From the NCBI GenBank assembly GCA_016165875.1, contig JABBOT010000080.1:48690032-48754031 (forward strand): a stretch of DNA of 64,000 nt. The letters run 5' to 3'. Below the pieces are notes generated by a model that did no database searches, was not told where the DNA came from, and saw nothing but the letters and a program-made list of their open reading frames with translations. Source of the stretch: Acanthopleura granulata. Taxonomy: Eukaryota > Mollusca > Polyplacophora > Chitonida > Chitonidae. Made by a program: the position numbers and the translations under genes. This document shows, one piece after another, positions 13,246 to 23,184 of the stretch (the first letter of the stretch is position 1; each line of letters begins with the position of its first letter).

Positions 13246-14784
13246 AACTGCCAAGACACCATCTTCATTATATCAAGCCACACACTACGTGTATACCTAC
13301 ACTTTTATATCACTGTGGTTACTACCTTGATCCGATGGCTACCTTTCTGCAAAAGTCTTCTTACCAGAACTTCACGGACCGTCATCGATATCCACTCAAA
13401 TATGTCCCCGCTCAAGTTGGCAAATTATTTATGCGAATATAAAATACTTAGATGTGCCAATTAAATGCCCTGCATACTTAAAACTTCCAGAGGCGATCGA
13501 ACGCTCTAAGAGGCAATCTGACGTCACGTTATTGACAGCAAACCATCAAACTGGCCTACCCGTTTCCGCCACTTTTGTTCTGCCTCGTAGAGTTAGTGGA
13601 AAGTGTTCATGTTATCAGATTTTACCAGCTATCAGTCGTGAATGTGGGGCAACCTATGAATGTTGTGGTTGTTTCGTGTGCTGTCTATCATGAAGGAAAC
13701 TACTGCTTGATTGGATACTTAGTAACGTTCGTAACGAATGCCCCCATATACTTACCATAATGCTGGAAGAGTTGTCTACACGCTTTTGTCAGTGATCGTA
13801 TAGGGAAAAAATTATACGCATATTCTCTGGAACTGGATACACCTTTCTAGCAATGATTTAAAACTCAATTACGACATGGTTTATAAGTTATTTAGGGCCT
13901 TACTTAATCTGCCCTTCTCCAAGAGTGTTTTGAATATGGCTGTTTTCAATTTTCAACAAGCCTGTTCTTAGGAAGCAAATCGCAAGCCAAGGTCTGCTGT
14001 GAAGATGGCTCGTACATTTACACAGAATAAACCTGTGTGACATCAAGGAAACAGATTACCTCTGTCACGTTAGCCTTAGAGGACCAGACTGGCGGCATAT
14101 GGAGCTTTTATTTGAAACTAATTTGCCGGTGAATAAAGGCAATTCTTTGAGAGGTTTAATCCCTACCATAACTGCTCATTATACGGCAGGTGTCGCCACG
14201 ATTCATTTTGCAAGAAAATCATGCAAGTCACTTATCTTGTCGCTGCCTGATGCCAGCACATTGTTACGACGGTGGCGAGCGAGCGCTCATTCATGGCTGG
14301 AAAAGCAATCTACGGCTAAATAAATGGAGATCCGAGAAGACTGCCGTCATCTGATGTCTGCGCATTGCATGGGACGATTCTAAGACTCCAAGATTCCAAG
14401 ATTCGCCATGGCTCCACCCAGGTATGCTCGTCGACGGTTTTCTCTAAATCTTATGCCACATAGCGCAATTACTAAGGGTGTTAGTCCTCTTGTAATGGAC
14501 GTATTTTTTTTTACTTCCCCTAAAAAAGATATTGTGTCAGTCTCAAAATTGTCAGTACTTGTCTGACCAAAGTACGTGTTTACCGTTAACTAAAGGCTTG
14601 TTGGGCTATTTTTTTACTGATACTGAAATTTTCTAATTAATTTACGGACTTTACGTTTAGATTTCCGGGCCATGCTGAGAATTTACTATCTCGTTTCAAC
14701 ATTTACATATAGGTTTTCTCAGTGAAGCTATAAAAATAAGGATAGAGTGTGTCTGGTTGCCATTCCTGATTTCACTAGCTGTAA

Positions 14785-15267
14785 TTGAGCTTAATCAGAC
14801 TGGCTGCAGATATATTCTCCAAACTATATTGTCATATAGGCCTCATTGTTCACTGTAATTTGGAAAACGGATTTCATAGTTTTGTACGACTGTCCCTCTA
14901 CTTCTTATCAACACAGACAAGATCTAATAGCTTCTACCGATGCTCAATGCAACGCCAACACCTGTTACGTTACTCTCTTACACCGAAAAGAACGCACAGA
15001 GTCTACTGGTTAATCTCTCTATTGATTCAGGAACAGTCTGACAACATAGGACTCATGAAGGCCTGGCTGAGCATCGTCGTGCTAAGTTTACTGTTGGAGG
15101 ACGGAGGTTATACTTCGATGGGTATCATGACAAGTGACGGCACATTCGGTGTAATCAACACGACTGCTGAAGTGGGACGTGTACAGGAGTTTGGATGTGA
15201 GAGTCTGCATCCTCAAGATAACTCAACAATGGGCCTAACAAATGACTCTCTTTACTCTCGTCTCTGA
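14785..15267 (+). other. Reading frame upstream of the GPCR remnant; possible detached N-terminus
   Basis: A 160-codon frame whose last 70 residues start with a hydrophobic stretch (M-K-A-W-L-S-I-V-V-L-S-L-L-L) and contain three N-glycosylation sequons (NTT, NST, NDS). That is what a receptor's extracellular N-terminus might look like. It stops at 15265-15267, three bases before the Met codon of the receptor's TM1 frame, and in a different frame. It could be the frameshifted N-terminus of the receptor or a chance frame. Confidence 0.3.
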
Positions 15268-15269
15268 CA

Positions 15270-15883
15270 ATGGCAAAGGCGTCCAGCGCGATAGTTCAGC
15301 TGATGATAAAATCGTACATGATACTGTATTGTTTATTTGTCGTCTCATTATTTCTCGTGGGCAATCTATTGGTTTTGGTATCTCTCTGTAGAGGGCGCTT
15401 GAGGTCGCCGTCAGTTCCTTATTTCATCGGGCTGACGTGAATATTGCTTTACCCTTTTGCATAATAGCAGCTCTGAATTCGTTTATCATACGACAACTGA
15501 CTTTATCCAGGAAACTGCGAAAGTCTATTTCTGCTACTACCAATGATAACAAAGCACCGTTACCAGGGTCACGCGACGGACAAATAACTCGCACTCTGTT
15601 AAGCATTACGGCCATGTTTTTCGTGTGTAACAGTTTCTCTGGAGCGGGTAGTGTCCTGATTGCAGTCATCGGAACAAGCCTCTACTACAACTGGAAGTTC
15701 CTAACGTTTATTGAAATATGCAATGTGCTTGCCATGACAAATTCCGTCTTTAACTGCATCCTGCACACCTTATATAGTCATACAATAAGGCAGACAGTTC
15801 TTAACGTGCGAATTCATGGTGCAGACCTGTCAAACGAAAACTTCTGCCTCCGTGGGCAACGCTCCGGCATGACCAGCACGTGA
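15270..15883 (+). pseudogene. Rhodopsin-family (class A) GPCR remnant lacking TM2-TM4
   Basis: From the Met at 15270 the sequence encodes a TM1 helix with the conserved G-N motif (F-L-V-G-N-L-L-V-L-V-S) and the first intracellular loop, then hits TGA at 15438. From 15437, in another frame, it continues directly with TM5 (N-I-A-L-P-F-C-I-I-A-A-L-N-S-F-I-I-R-Q-L), an R/K-rich third loop, TM6 and TM7 ending in N-S-V-F-N-C-I-L-H-T-L-Y. TM2, TM3 with the DRY motif, TM4 and the second extracellular loop are absent, and there is no room for an intron. The TM5-TM7 style resembles invertebrate neuropeptide receptors (FMRFamide-receptor-like), but the subfamily is not certain. This is most simply a single-exon receptor killed by an internal deletion. 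Confidence 0.7.
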
Positions 15884-16815
15884 ACTTTTAAAAGGCACTC
15901 GACATTTAGTATATTTGTCTACATATGATGGATTGGAAACACAGTCGTAGGCAGTGACTTTGTGAGTGACTATGACTTAAAAAATATGTCAAGTATCATC
16001 TAGATACAATAATAAATCTGGACCAAAAATTAATTTTTGGAAATATTTTATTGTATTGCTACTTAAGTCTTGCTGTTTTGCTGTTTGCTATGAATTCCTT
16101 GGCCTGTAGGAAACTCCTTATGTAAAATTCAGCGTAATCTTTAATACCTGTATTTATGTTTAACTGTTGAGTAAAAAGAGCGATGGCAGTGTCCCCACTT
16201 TGTCATGAAGCATTTATTTATTTATTTATTTATATATTTGTTTATTTGACATTTGTTTAACTGAAACATTTTTCACTCATACATATCATGGGTTGAGGAA
16301 ATCCGAGAGCTCGTGGTAAACTATAGTCCTTTGGCAAGTTACTGACGAACTTTATAAACTTTGACGTTGCACACTATATTGGTTTGAGACAAGTGGCCTT
16401 CAACGAATGCGAATGAATCACAAACTGCCGCACTAGCGCTGTCAACCGCTTATTGTCCACCAATGTCCTCCCAACAGTGAACAAAGACGTATCCACTTTA
16501 AACGGAATAATCTTCGAAACCTGATTGCTGTTCAATCTATATATATATATATATATATGTATTGAGAAATCACGCTGGTTTGGACGAGACAGGGTGGGCG
16601 AACTATCGTGATTTCACGAACCTTAACGGTGTTGTTGTTATTCGGCTCGTCTTTTAGAGTTAGTTCGCAAGTTTAGATTAAATCTATTTATTTATTTGTT
16701 TATTTATTTCTGCTTAATGGTGTAATGTCTATTTTGCATGATGCAACAACAGGTGGCAATCCGGAAGGCCAGCATAAACAGCCGCACACCGCCAGCTACC
16801 ATCTTTCACTTACAG

Positions 16816-17062
16816 GGGCCTCCGTGGCTCAGTTGGTTAACGCGCTAGCGCACCGTAATGGCCCAGAAGCCTCCCAACAATGCGGTCGCTGTGAGTTCAA
16901 GTCCAGCTCATAATGGCTTCATCTCCGGCCGTGCGTGGCAAAGTCTGCCGGCAACGTGAGGGTGGTCGTGGTTTCCATCGGGCTATGCCCGGTTTCCTCC
17001 CACCACAATGCTGACCGACGTCGTATAAGTGAAATATTCTTGAATATGGCGTAAAACTAAAC
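16816..17062 (+). mobile_element. tRNA-derived SINE, full-length head
   Basis: The head starts GGGCCTCCGTGGCTCAGTTG and contains an A-box-like TGGCTCAGTTGG and a B-box-like GAGTTCAAGTCC at tRNA spacing. The middle region and the 3' domain (GTATAAGTGAAATATTCTTG, then GGCGTAAAAC) follow. This is an RNA polymerase III promoter inherited from a tRNA gene, not a functional tRNA. Confidence 0.85.
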
Positions 17063-17139
17063 GCATAACTGAATCAGACCGGCTCCAGCTGAGGCTCATC
17101 AGAAAGCCATGCTGAAGACTAGATCCCGTGACCCTCTCT

Positions 17140-17525
17140 ACCATTCACAATATATACTGTATGTACAGCAGTAGTCAATTACGTATACAACCAATGGGTT
17201 AGAAGAATTTTAGTTATATTCCATTGAGCAGCAATCATGGGAAAATGATGGGAAATGATGCTCTGGTTACCATGACAGTCACAGAAAAGGGACAAATGTG
17301 AGTTGCAACATGCCATCACATCATATGTATTCACCAAAAATTAAAAATGCACGGGGCAACTATATGAGATATAGCCCAGAAACGAAGTCATGTATTTGTA
17401 CAATATATACAGAGGGAATAGCGATCTGGTAACCAAGGCAACCGCGGAAATTGACAAAAATTAAAACCGTAGGCCTACATGGAAAACAATTCGAGATATA
17501 ACCTGGACAGGAATTCGGAAGGACA
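17140..17525. repeat. Degenerate ~190-bp repeat units, left block
   Basis: Two diverged copies of a unit containing CACCAAAAATTAAAA, GGAAAACAATTCGAGATATA and a GACAGACGGA-type end. The same unit recurs at 18140-18430 and 19560-20010, so the whole 17.1-20.0 kb stretch is one old repeat field. Confidence 0.65.
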
Positions 17526-17577
17526 GACGTACAGACAGACGGATGGACAGACGGGCACAATCATTATACGATTATAA

Positions 17578-17730
17578 TTTATTTATTTATTTATTTGATT
17601 GGTGTTTACGCCGTACTCAAGAATATTTCACTTATACGACGGCGGCCAGCATTATGGTGGGAGGAAACCGGGCAGAGCCCGATGGAAATTCACAACCACC
17701 CTCACGTTGCTGGCAGACCTTGCGGTGCTT
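17578..17730 (-). mobile_element. 5'-truncated SINE
   Basis: (TTTA)n, then the reverse complement of the SINE 3' and middle domains up to TTGCTGGCAGACCTT. The tRNA-like head is missing. Confidence 0.75.
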
Positions 17731-18422
17731 ACTTCCGTGTTATTTGTCTGTATCATTCACGGTCTGTGTCAATCACACACAACTAGGTCACGTGCAGTCT
17801 GAATCACTTCATGACTAAATCAAACCTGTCTATATCTCGCACAACATAAACACTTTAAAACAGCACTTCCAAAATGAACGAGTACGGTACCAGGTTAAAC
17901 AAAAGCTCAGGTGAACACAATATACGCCGGAACAAATACATTGGATTTGAACTGCATAAATTAATACAAGCAGCATTGTGATGAATGTAAACTGTGAGGG
18001 AAAGTACTTCATGGGTTTTGATGAAATGCACTCACAAAACAATGATTTTGGAAAAAAGAAATGGTTTCCAAATTATGTATATGTGAATTACAATCCTCAT
18101 CCTGTAACAAGGTTTGGGGTCACTAATTATAACGGCTGCCAGGTAAGTATATCAACAAATGTTCATCGTCACCTCTGTATCTATGTATCCGCCAAAAAAT
18201 GAAAATGGACACACGAGTCGTGACACATCAGCATCTGCGTGTCTATGTATCAGCCAAAAATGACAACTGTATATGGAGAATAACTGGAGTCGTAGCCCTG
18301 GTATGAAATCACATCCATTTATAAAGTAGTACATGTATGATTATGCATCTTGTTACCATGACAACAGTGAAAATCAACAAAGGTGAGTCGCAACACACCG
18401 TCACCGAGAATTAAACAGTTGG

Positions 18423-19495
18423 GCTTGTAGCCGGGACACGTCATTACAATCAAGTTATATCAATATGGAAAACAGTTGGGGTTGTAGCCGGGACACATCA
18501 TTACAATCAAGTTATATCAATCATTACCATCAAGTCATATCAATATGGAAAACAGTTGGGGTTGTAGCCGGGACACGTCATTACAATCAAGTTATATCAA
18601 TATGGAAAACAGTTGGGGTTTTAGCCGGGACACATCATTACAATCAAGTTATATCAATATGGAAAACAGTTGGGGTTGTAGCCGGGACACGTCATTACAA
18701 TCAAGTTATATCAATATGGAAAACAGTTGGGGTTGTAGCCGGGACACGTCATTACAATCAAGTTATATCAATATGGAAAACAGTTGGGGTTGTAGCCGGG
18801 ACACGTCATTACAACCAAGTTATATCAATATGGAAAACAGTTGGGGTTGCAGCCGGGACACGTCATTACAACCAAGTTATATCAATATGGAAAACAGTTG
18901 GGGTTGCAGCCGGGACACGTCATTACAACCAAGTTATATCAATATGGAAAACAGTTGGGGTTGCAGCCGGGACAAGTCATTACAATCAAGTTATATCAAT
19001 ATGAAAAACAGTTGGGGTTGCAGCCGGGACAAGTCATTACAATCAAGTTATATCAATATGGAAAACAGTTGGGGTTGTAGCCGGGACAAGTCATTACAAA
19101 CAAGTCATTACAATCAAGTTATATCAATATGGAAAACAGTTGGGGTTGCAGACGGGACACGTCATTACCATCAAGTCATATCAATATGGAAAACAGTTGG
19201 GGTTGTAGCCGGGACAAGTCATTACAATCAAGTCATATCAATATGGAAAACAGTTGGGGTTGCAGCCGGGACACGTCATTACAATGAAGTTATATCAATA
19301 TGGAAAACAGTTGGGGTTGCAGCCGGGACACGTCATTACCATCAAGTCATATCAATGTGGAAAACAGTTGGGGTTGCAGCCGGGACACGTCATTACCATC
19401 AAGTCATATCAATGTGGAAAACAGTTGGGGTTGTAGCCGGGACAAGTCATTACCATCAAGTTATATCAATATGGAAAACAGTTGGGGTTTAGCAT
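18423..19495. repeat. 57-bp minisatellite, about 18 copies
   Basis: Unit CAATATGGAAAACAGTTGGG, then GTTGTAGCCGGGACACGTCA, then TTACAATCAAGTTATAT. The period of 57 is a multiple of three, so stop-free frames run through most of the array in all three forward frames. The 19-residue peptide unit in one frame begins M-E-N-S-W-G-C-S-R-D. Copies differ by ACACGT/ACAAGT and ATCAAG/ACCAAG variants arranged in runs, and partial copies interrupt the array near 18510 and 19100. The unit is recognisable as a segment of the flanking ~190-bp repeat (GGAAAACAATTGTAGTTGTA at 19626). I see no reason to call it protein-coding. Confidence 0.9.
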
Positions 19496-19559
19496 ACGTT
19501 GAGGGAAATGGTAATCTACTTAACATGGCTACTTGAGCAATCTGGTTGTCGTGGCAACC

Positions 19560-20010
19560 CACATATGGCGCAACACATTGTCTCGTCTACATGTAAGTAC
19601 CCACCAAGAATCAAAACTGACTATGTAAAACAATTGTAGTTGTAACCCGGACACGAAGTCACATGTATTTATACAGTATACATAGGGGAAATGATGATCT
19701 GGTTATCATGGCAACCACAGAAATGGAAAAATGTGAGTCGGGACACATCATCACATCTGTACGTATGTATCCACCAAAAATGAAAATTGCACGAGGAAAA
19801 TTATTTGACATATAGCCAGGAGACGAAGACATGTATTTATCCAGTAGATACGGGGAAAATGGGGGTTTGGTTACCAAGGCAACCACGGAAACGAACAAAT
19901 ATGAGTCGCAACACATCACACCTGTATCTTTGTATCCACCAAAAATTAAAACCGCACATGGAAAACAATTCGAGATTTAGCCCGGACACGAATACGGACG
20001 GGCAAAATCG
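19560..20010. repeat. Degenerate ~190-bp repeat units, right block
   Basis: Two to three diverged copies of the same unit as at 17140-17525, each with ATGTATTTAT, GGTTAYCAAGGCAACCAC-like text and ATCCACCAAAAAT. They flank the 57-bp array on its right side. Confidence 0.65.
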
Positions 20011-20354
20011 CTATACGACCGCCATTACTGGCATGATATCATACCAGAATAATCATCCAACTGGAAGAGAATGGCTATCGTGTCAGAACTGATCTTCTGT
20101 CATCATGGAATATATTTGGTGTATTCAGTCTTCAGATGCATTACGTGGAGCTTAAAATGTGAGTATATACGCGCTGTTCATCAGAGGCTCAGGGTGAGGG
20201 TCCATTAACTTTTCCGAATGGAGAGATACGTAGACATTTATTCTGAGCGTGGATATGACTTAACTGAGTCGAGTACGCATGACTGCATCTGGTGCGACTT
20301 GACTCAACCTTGCTTTTCTGTTTTCTAATATTCAGGATTCATGCCAGGGCCGTT

Positions 20355-20421
20355 ACACTCTCCACGACTTGTGTTGCCTCTGCTTCCTAAACCAGGGAGT
20401 TACCGCAGTCGTGGAGAGTGT
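20355..20421. repeat. Perfect 15-bp inverted repeat (hairpin)
   Basis: ACACTCTCCACGACT at 20355-20369 and its exact reverse complement at 20407-20421, with a 37-base loop. It lies inside an uncharacterised 112-codon plus-strand frame (20341-20679), for which I see no domain. Confidence 0.75.
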
Positions 20422-21194
20422 GGCGCGGAAAGAGGATGTATCACATGCGGCTTCGTACTTCGAGGCTTGCTGTTAGATAAAGGACGAAGGCAAGACCACC
20501 GCATTTGTGGTTTTCTCGTTGCTGTGGGCCTGAATTATCCTTACATGCCCATCATGTGTATCGAGAACTTAGCGCGCAAAAAAGTCTGGACTTTCTGCAA
20601 GCTCCCGTGCTCGAAACGCAATGAGTGCAAAAGCTTCGAAGCTACCTGGAGCTACTCTAACCCTCTCTACACTGTGTAAGACGCATTTGTCGTAACTTGC
20701 CCCTTCGTTACAAGCCATGGTTCGAGCCCGTGGAGCAGCGCTTGGCCTCTTACATGGGCCATCATGCTTTGGCGTATCCAAATTCCCATGAATTGGTTCG
20801 ACGAACCTCAATCTTCGCACAAGTGATGAGCAACTCTGATGTAAACAAGTAGGCTTAGTAGCTGCAGTGACTTACAAAATGTGAACTATTTTCTGCACCC
20901 ATGCAACATAAGAAAAGTAAAATCTTTAACTTCACAAGAATATTGAGCAAAATGAGGTTCCCTTTAGGTTTGAGCAGTAAGATTATCAGGTGTGTCAAAA
21001 CTCATGCCAGTAGCAAATTAGTCTTAGTCTTGATGAAAATGGAGGAAATGACCCACAACTAAAACAGTCTGTAGCTTGTCTGGGAAAGCTGTATACCAAG
21101 TTTCCATTCAGAATATCCGTCTCGAATTAAAGGAGACAAGTTGTTAATTACGCCAAAATGGACCAATACTCAAACCTGGCCCTTGTTCTACAAA

Positions 21195-21289
21195 GCAATC
21201 GTAGACTAAGTTGATTGTAACTACCTTGACAACCCATGTAAAAGAGATTGATAGCCATGGTAGTTACAATCAATTTTGCCTACGATTGC
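21195..21289. mobile_element. 95-bp palindromic element (MITE-like)
   Basis: Left arm GCAATCGTAGACTAAGTTGA, then TTGTAACTACC; right arm is the reverse complement with two small differences. The arms are about 31 bases and span nearly the whole element, leaving roughly 33 bases of loop. No coding content. Confidence 0.65.
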
Positions 21290-21478
21290 CTTACGGCAAT
21301 GACCTCCAACTGAAGCTATTTAAATTCAATATGACGAACGATTTTGAAAAATATCCAGTAAACCAAATCCTGACTAACTTATAATCTCCTCCACTGCTTT
21401 AGACAACTAATAAGGAACGTTACAAGCAGATTTGTTCAACAAACTAAATTCAACCACAAATACTTTAATGTGTAAGTT

Positions 21479-21484
21479 TTTATT
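21479..21484 (-). terminator. Candidate SF3B3 polyadenylation signal
   Basis: AATAAA on the minus strand about 760 bases past the SF3B3 stop codon. Another AATAAA-type match lies near 21680. Which is used cannot be decided from sequence. Confidence 0.35.
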
Positions 21485-21936
21485 ACCCACAGTTCAAGTG
21501 GTGGGGAAAATCAATGAATTTATTCACAGTTATGATGAAGAACATTATATTTACAGGTAAAGTCCATGGCTTCACAGGTAACATCTATATGAACACCTTC
21601 CCCTGTGTAACAGTACTCTGGAGCAGAGAACCCCATCCAGGTGTTAATGACAATGTCATCATACAAATCCTTTTTACGGTGATTTATTTATATACAAGTC
21701 AGTCCCACAAAGACTTTGTCTGGCACATAAAGAGAGATTCCATCCACTGCACGTGGAGATATCTGCTTTTTGGCCCTCCACTGGCCGGTAGGCATCTAAT
21801 GCCACATGTGGGCCTTAGAGTAGCTGGAGATGTCAAACATTGGCCCTTCAGTACACTGAAGACACCTGACGTAAGGTCCTCTGATCAACTGCAGATATCT
21901 TACGTTAAGCCCTCTGAACAACTGAACTTATTGGAT

Positions 21937-22190
21937 GTTAGGCCCTTAGATCAACTGAGGACTTCTATTTCTAGGCCCTTAGATCAACAGAAGACATCTG
22001 ATGTTAGGCCCTTAGATCAACTGAGGACTTCTATTTCTAGGCCCTTAGATCAACAGAAGACATCTGATGTTAGGCCCTCCGATCATGTGGCGACAGGCCG
22101 TTCAATGTGCTGGGTGAGGACATCTGGTGTTAGGCCCTCCGCTCATGTAGCGACAGGCCGTTCAATGTGCTGGGTGAGGACATCTGGTGC
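21937..22190. repeat. Two short tandem duplications in the SF3B3 3' flank
   Basis: A 66-bp unit starting TTAGGCCCTTAGATCAACTG occurs twice (about 21937-22068), followed by a 60-bp unit starting TTAGGCCCTCCGATCATGTG twice (about 22071-22190). Both units share the TTAGGCCCT start and GACATCTG end. A 249-codon antisense frame over this stretch is a by-product of the repeats. Confidence 0.75.
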
Positions 22191-22240
22191 TTTACACAAT
22201 CAGAAACAGCCTCGGATCAACAACTGGAGAAATCTGCTAC

Positions 22241-23153
22241 TTAAAAAGCATAGCGGGTCCTGATGTCTTCAAGCTTCTTGGAAACCTGCAATTACAGAAC
22301 ATCAACTAAACGCAGTGTCTCTGATTACCCATGAACTTCACTGAATGTCTTCACAGTATCTAATCAGTCTAATTCTTTCTGCATACAACAACATGTTTCC
22401 TGTAAAACAGAAAGCACATCTGGAGCAAATGAAAATCTAACAATCTCGCATGTTCATTATTCTTACATATCCAACTATTGAAAAACACCTGTGAAACATG
22501 TAGAGAGGGCCTGTCCAGGTCAACAGGAATCTATTTCAGTCATAAAACATACTACGGAAGTAAGATGAAGGTTATGCTATACAATCATTTTGTGGGTCAG
22601 AACTCTATCTGCAGCCAATATGAATGTAAGGTCAGTCTCAGTACGGCGAGTGTTATTTCATCACCTTTCAGCAGCAATGTAGTAACACAATCATCACAGA
22701 CTGAAAAAAATTCCTATTCCAGTTCACAAATGTAACAGTGATTTACAGAATTAAATGTGTACCATTTTATATAAAAAAACTGCTTGACTTTTGTAAAAAA
22801 AAAATTGGGGACAAATGCCATTTTAGGATGTTCGCCCAGAATTTCCAATGAAATGGACGTCACAGTACAAAAAGGACATCCCTCTGTTCCTTTTTGTATA
22901 AAGCTGATAGTCTTGGACCAAAGCTTTGAGATAAAATTCAAGCAATAAAAAATCCTGCGTCTCACCATGAATTTCCTTCAAACTGGCAAGACGAACAGAC
23001 ATGAACACGTCTACCTCCTCCCACAACTCACGCTGAAGCACGACAGAGCCTTATACGAATTTCATACCAAACGTTAACCTCTCACACACGTTACATTGTG
23101 GTAATTACAGCACACCTTATACTCAAGCAGCCAGTCAGTCAGTCAGTCAGTCA

Positions 23154-23184
<31 letters not shown>

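Larger units (their letters stand above)
10625..14780. other. Upstream/intergenic DNA with short repeats
   Basis: Contains the probable 5' side of the OATP gene (no first exon or promoter identified), an imperfect inverted repeat at 12179-12253, a SINE tail at 12784-12865 and a 20-bp tandem repeat at about 12918-13245. Reading frames such as 10934-11206 (minus) and 13454-13693 (plus) show no recognisable domain. Confidence 0.5.

Noticed and set aside
13454..13760. Overlapping plus-strand frames of 79 and 61 codons
   Set aside because: No domain, no homologue recognised, overlapping frames of similar length; likely chance.
16816..16915. Possible tRNA gene
   Set aside because: A and B boxes are present, but the sequence belongs to a dispersed SINE with a 3' domain and AAAT tail; no proper acceptor stem or anticodon arm.
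18465..19492. Long open frames (179 and 315 codons) with a repeated 19-residue unit
   Set aside because: They are the 57-bp minisatellite read in different frames; all three frames are open and no start context or neighbouring exon supports a gene.
20341..20679. 112-codon plus-strand frame, cysteine-containing
   Set aside because: No recognisable motif, no splice neighbours, and it contains a perfect palindrome; not supported as a gene.
21514..22263. 249-codon plus-strand frame
   Set aside because: It is antisense to the last SF3B3 exon and its 3' flank and is extended by tandem duplications; no domain seen.
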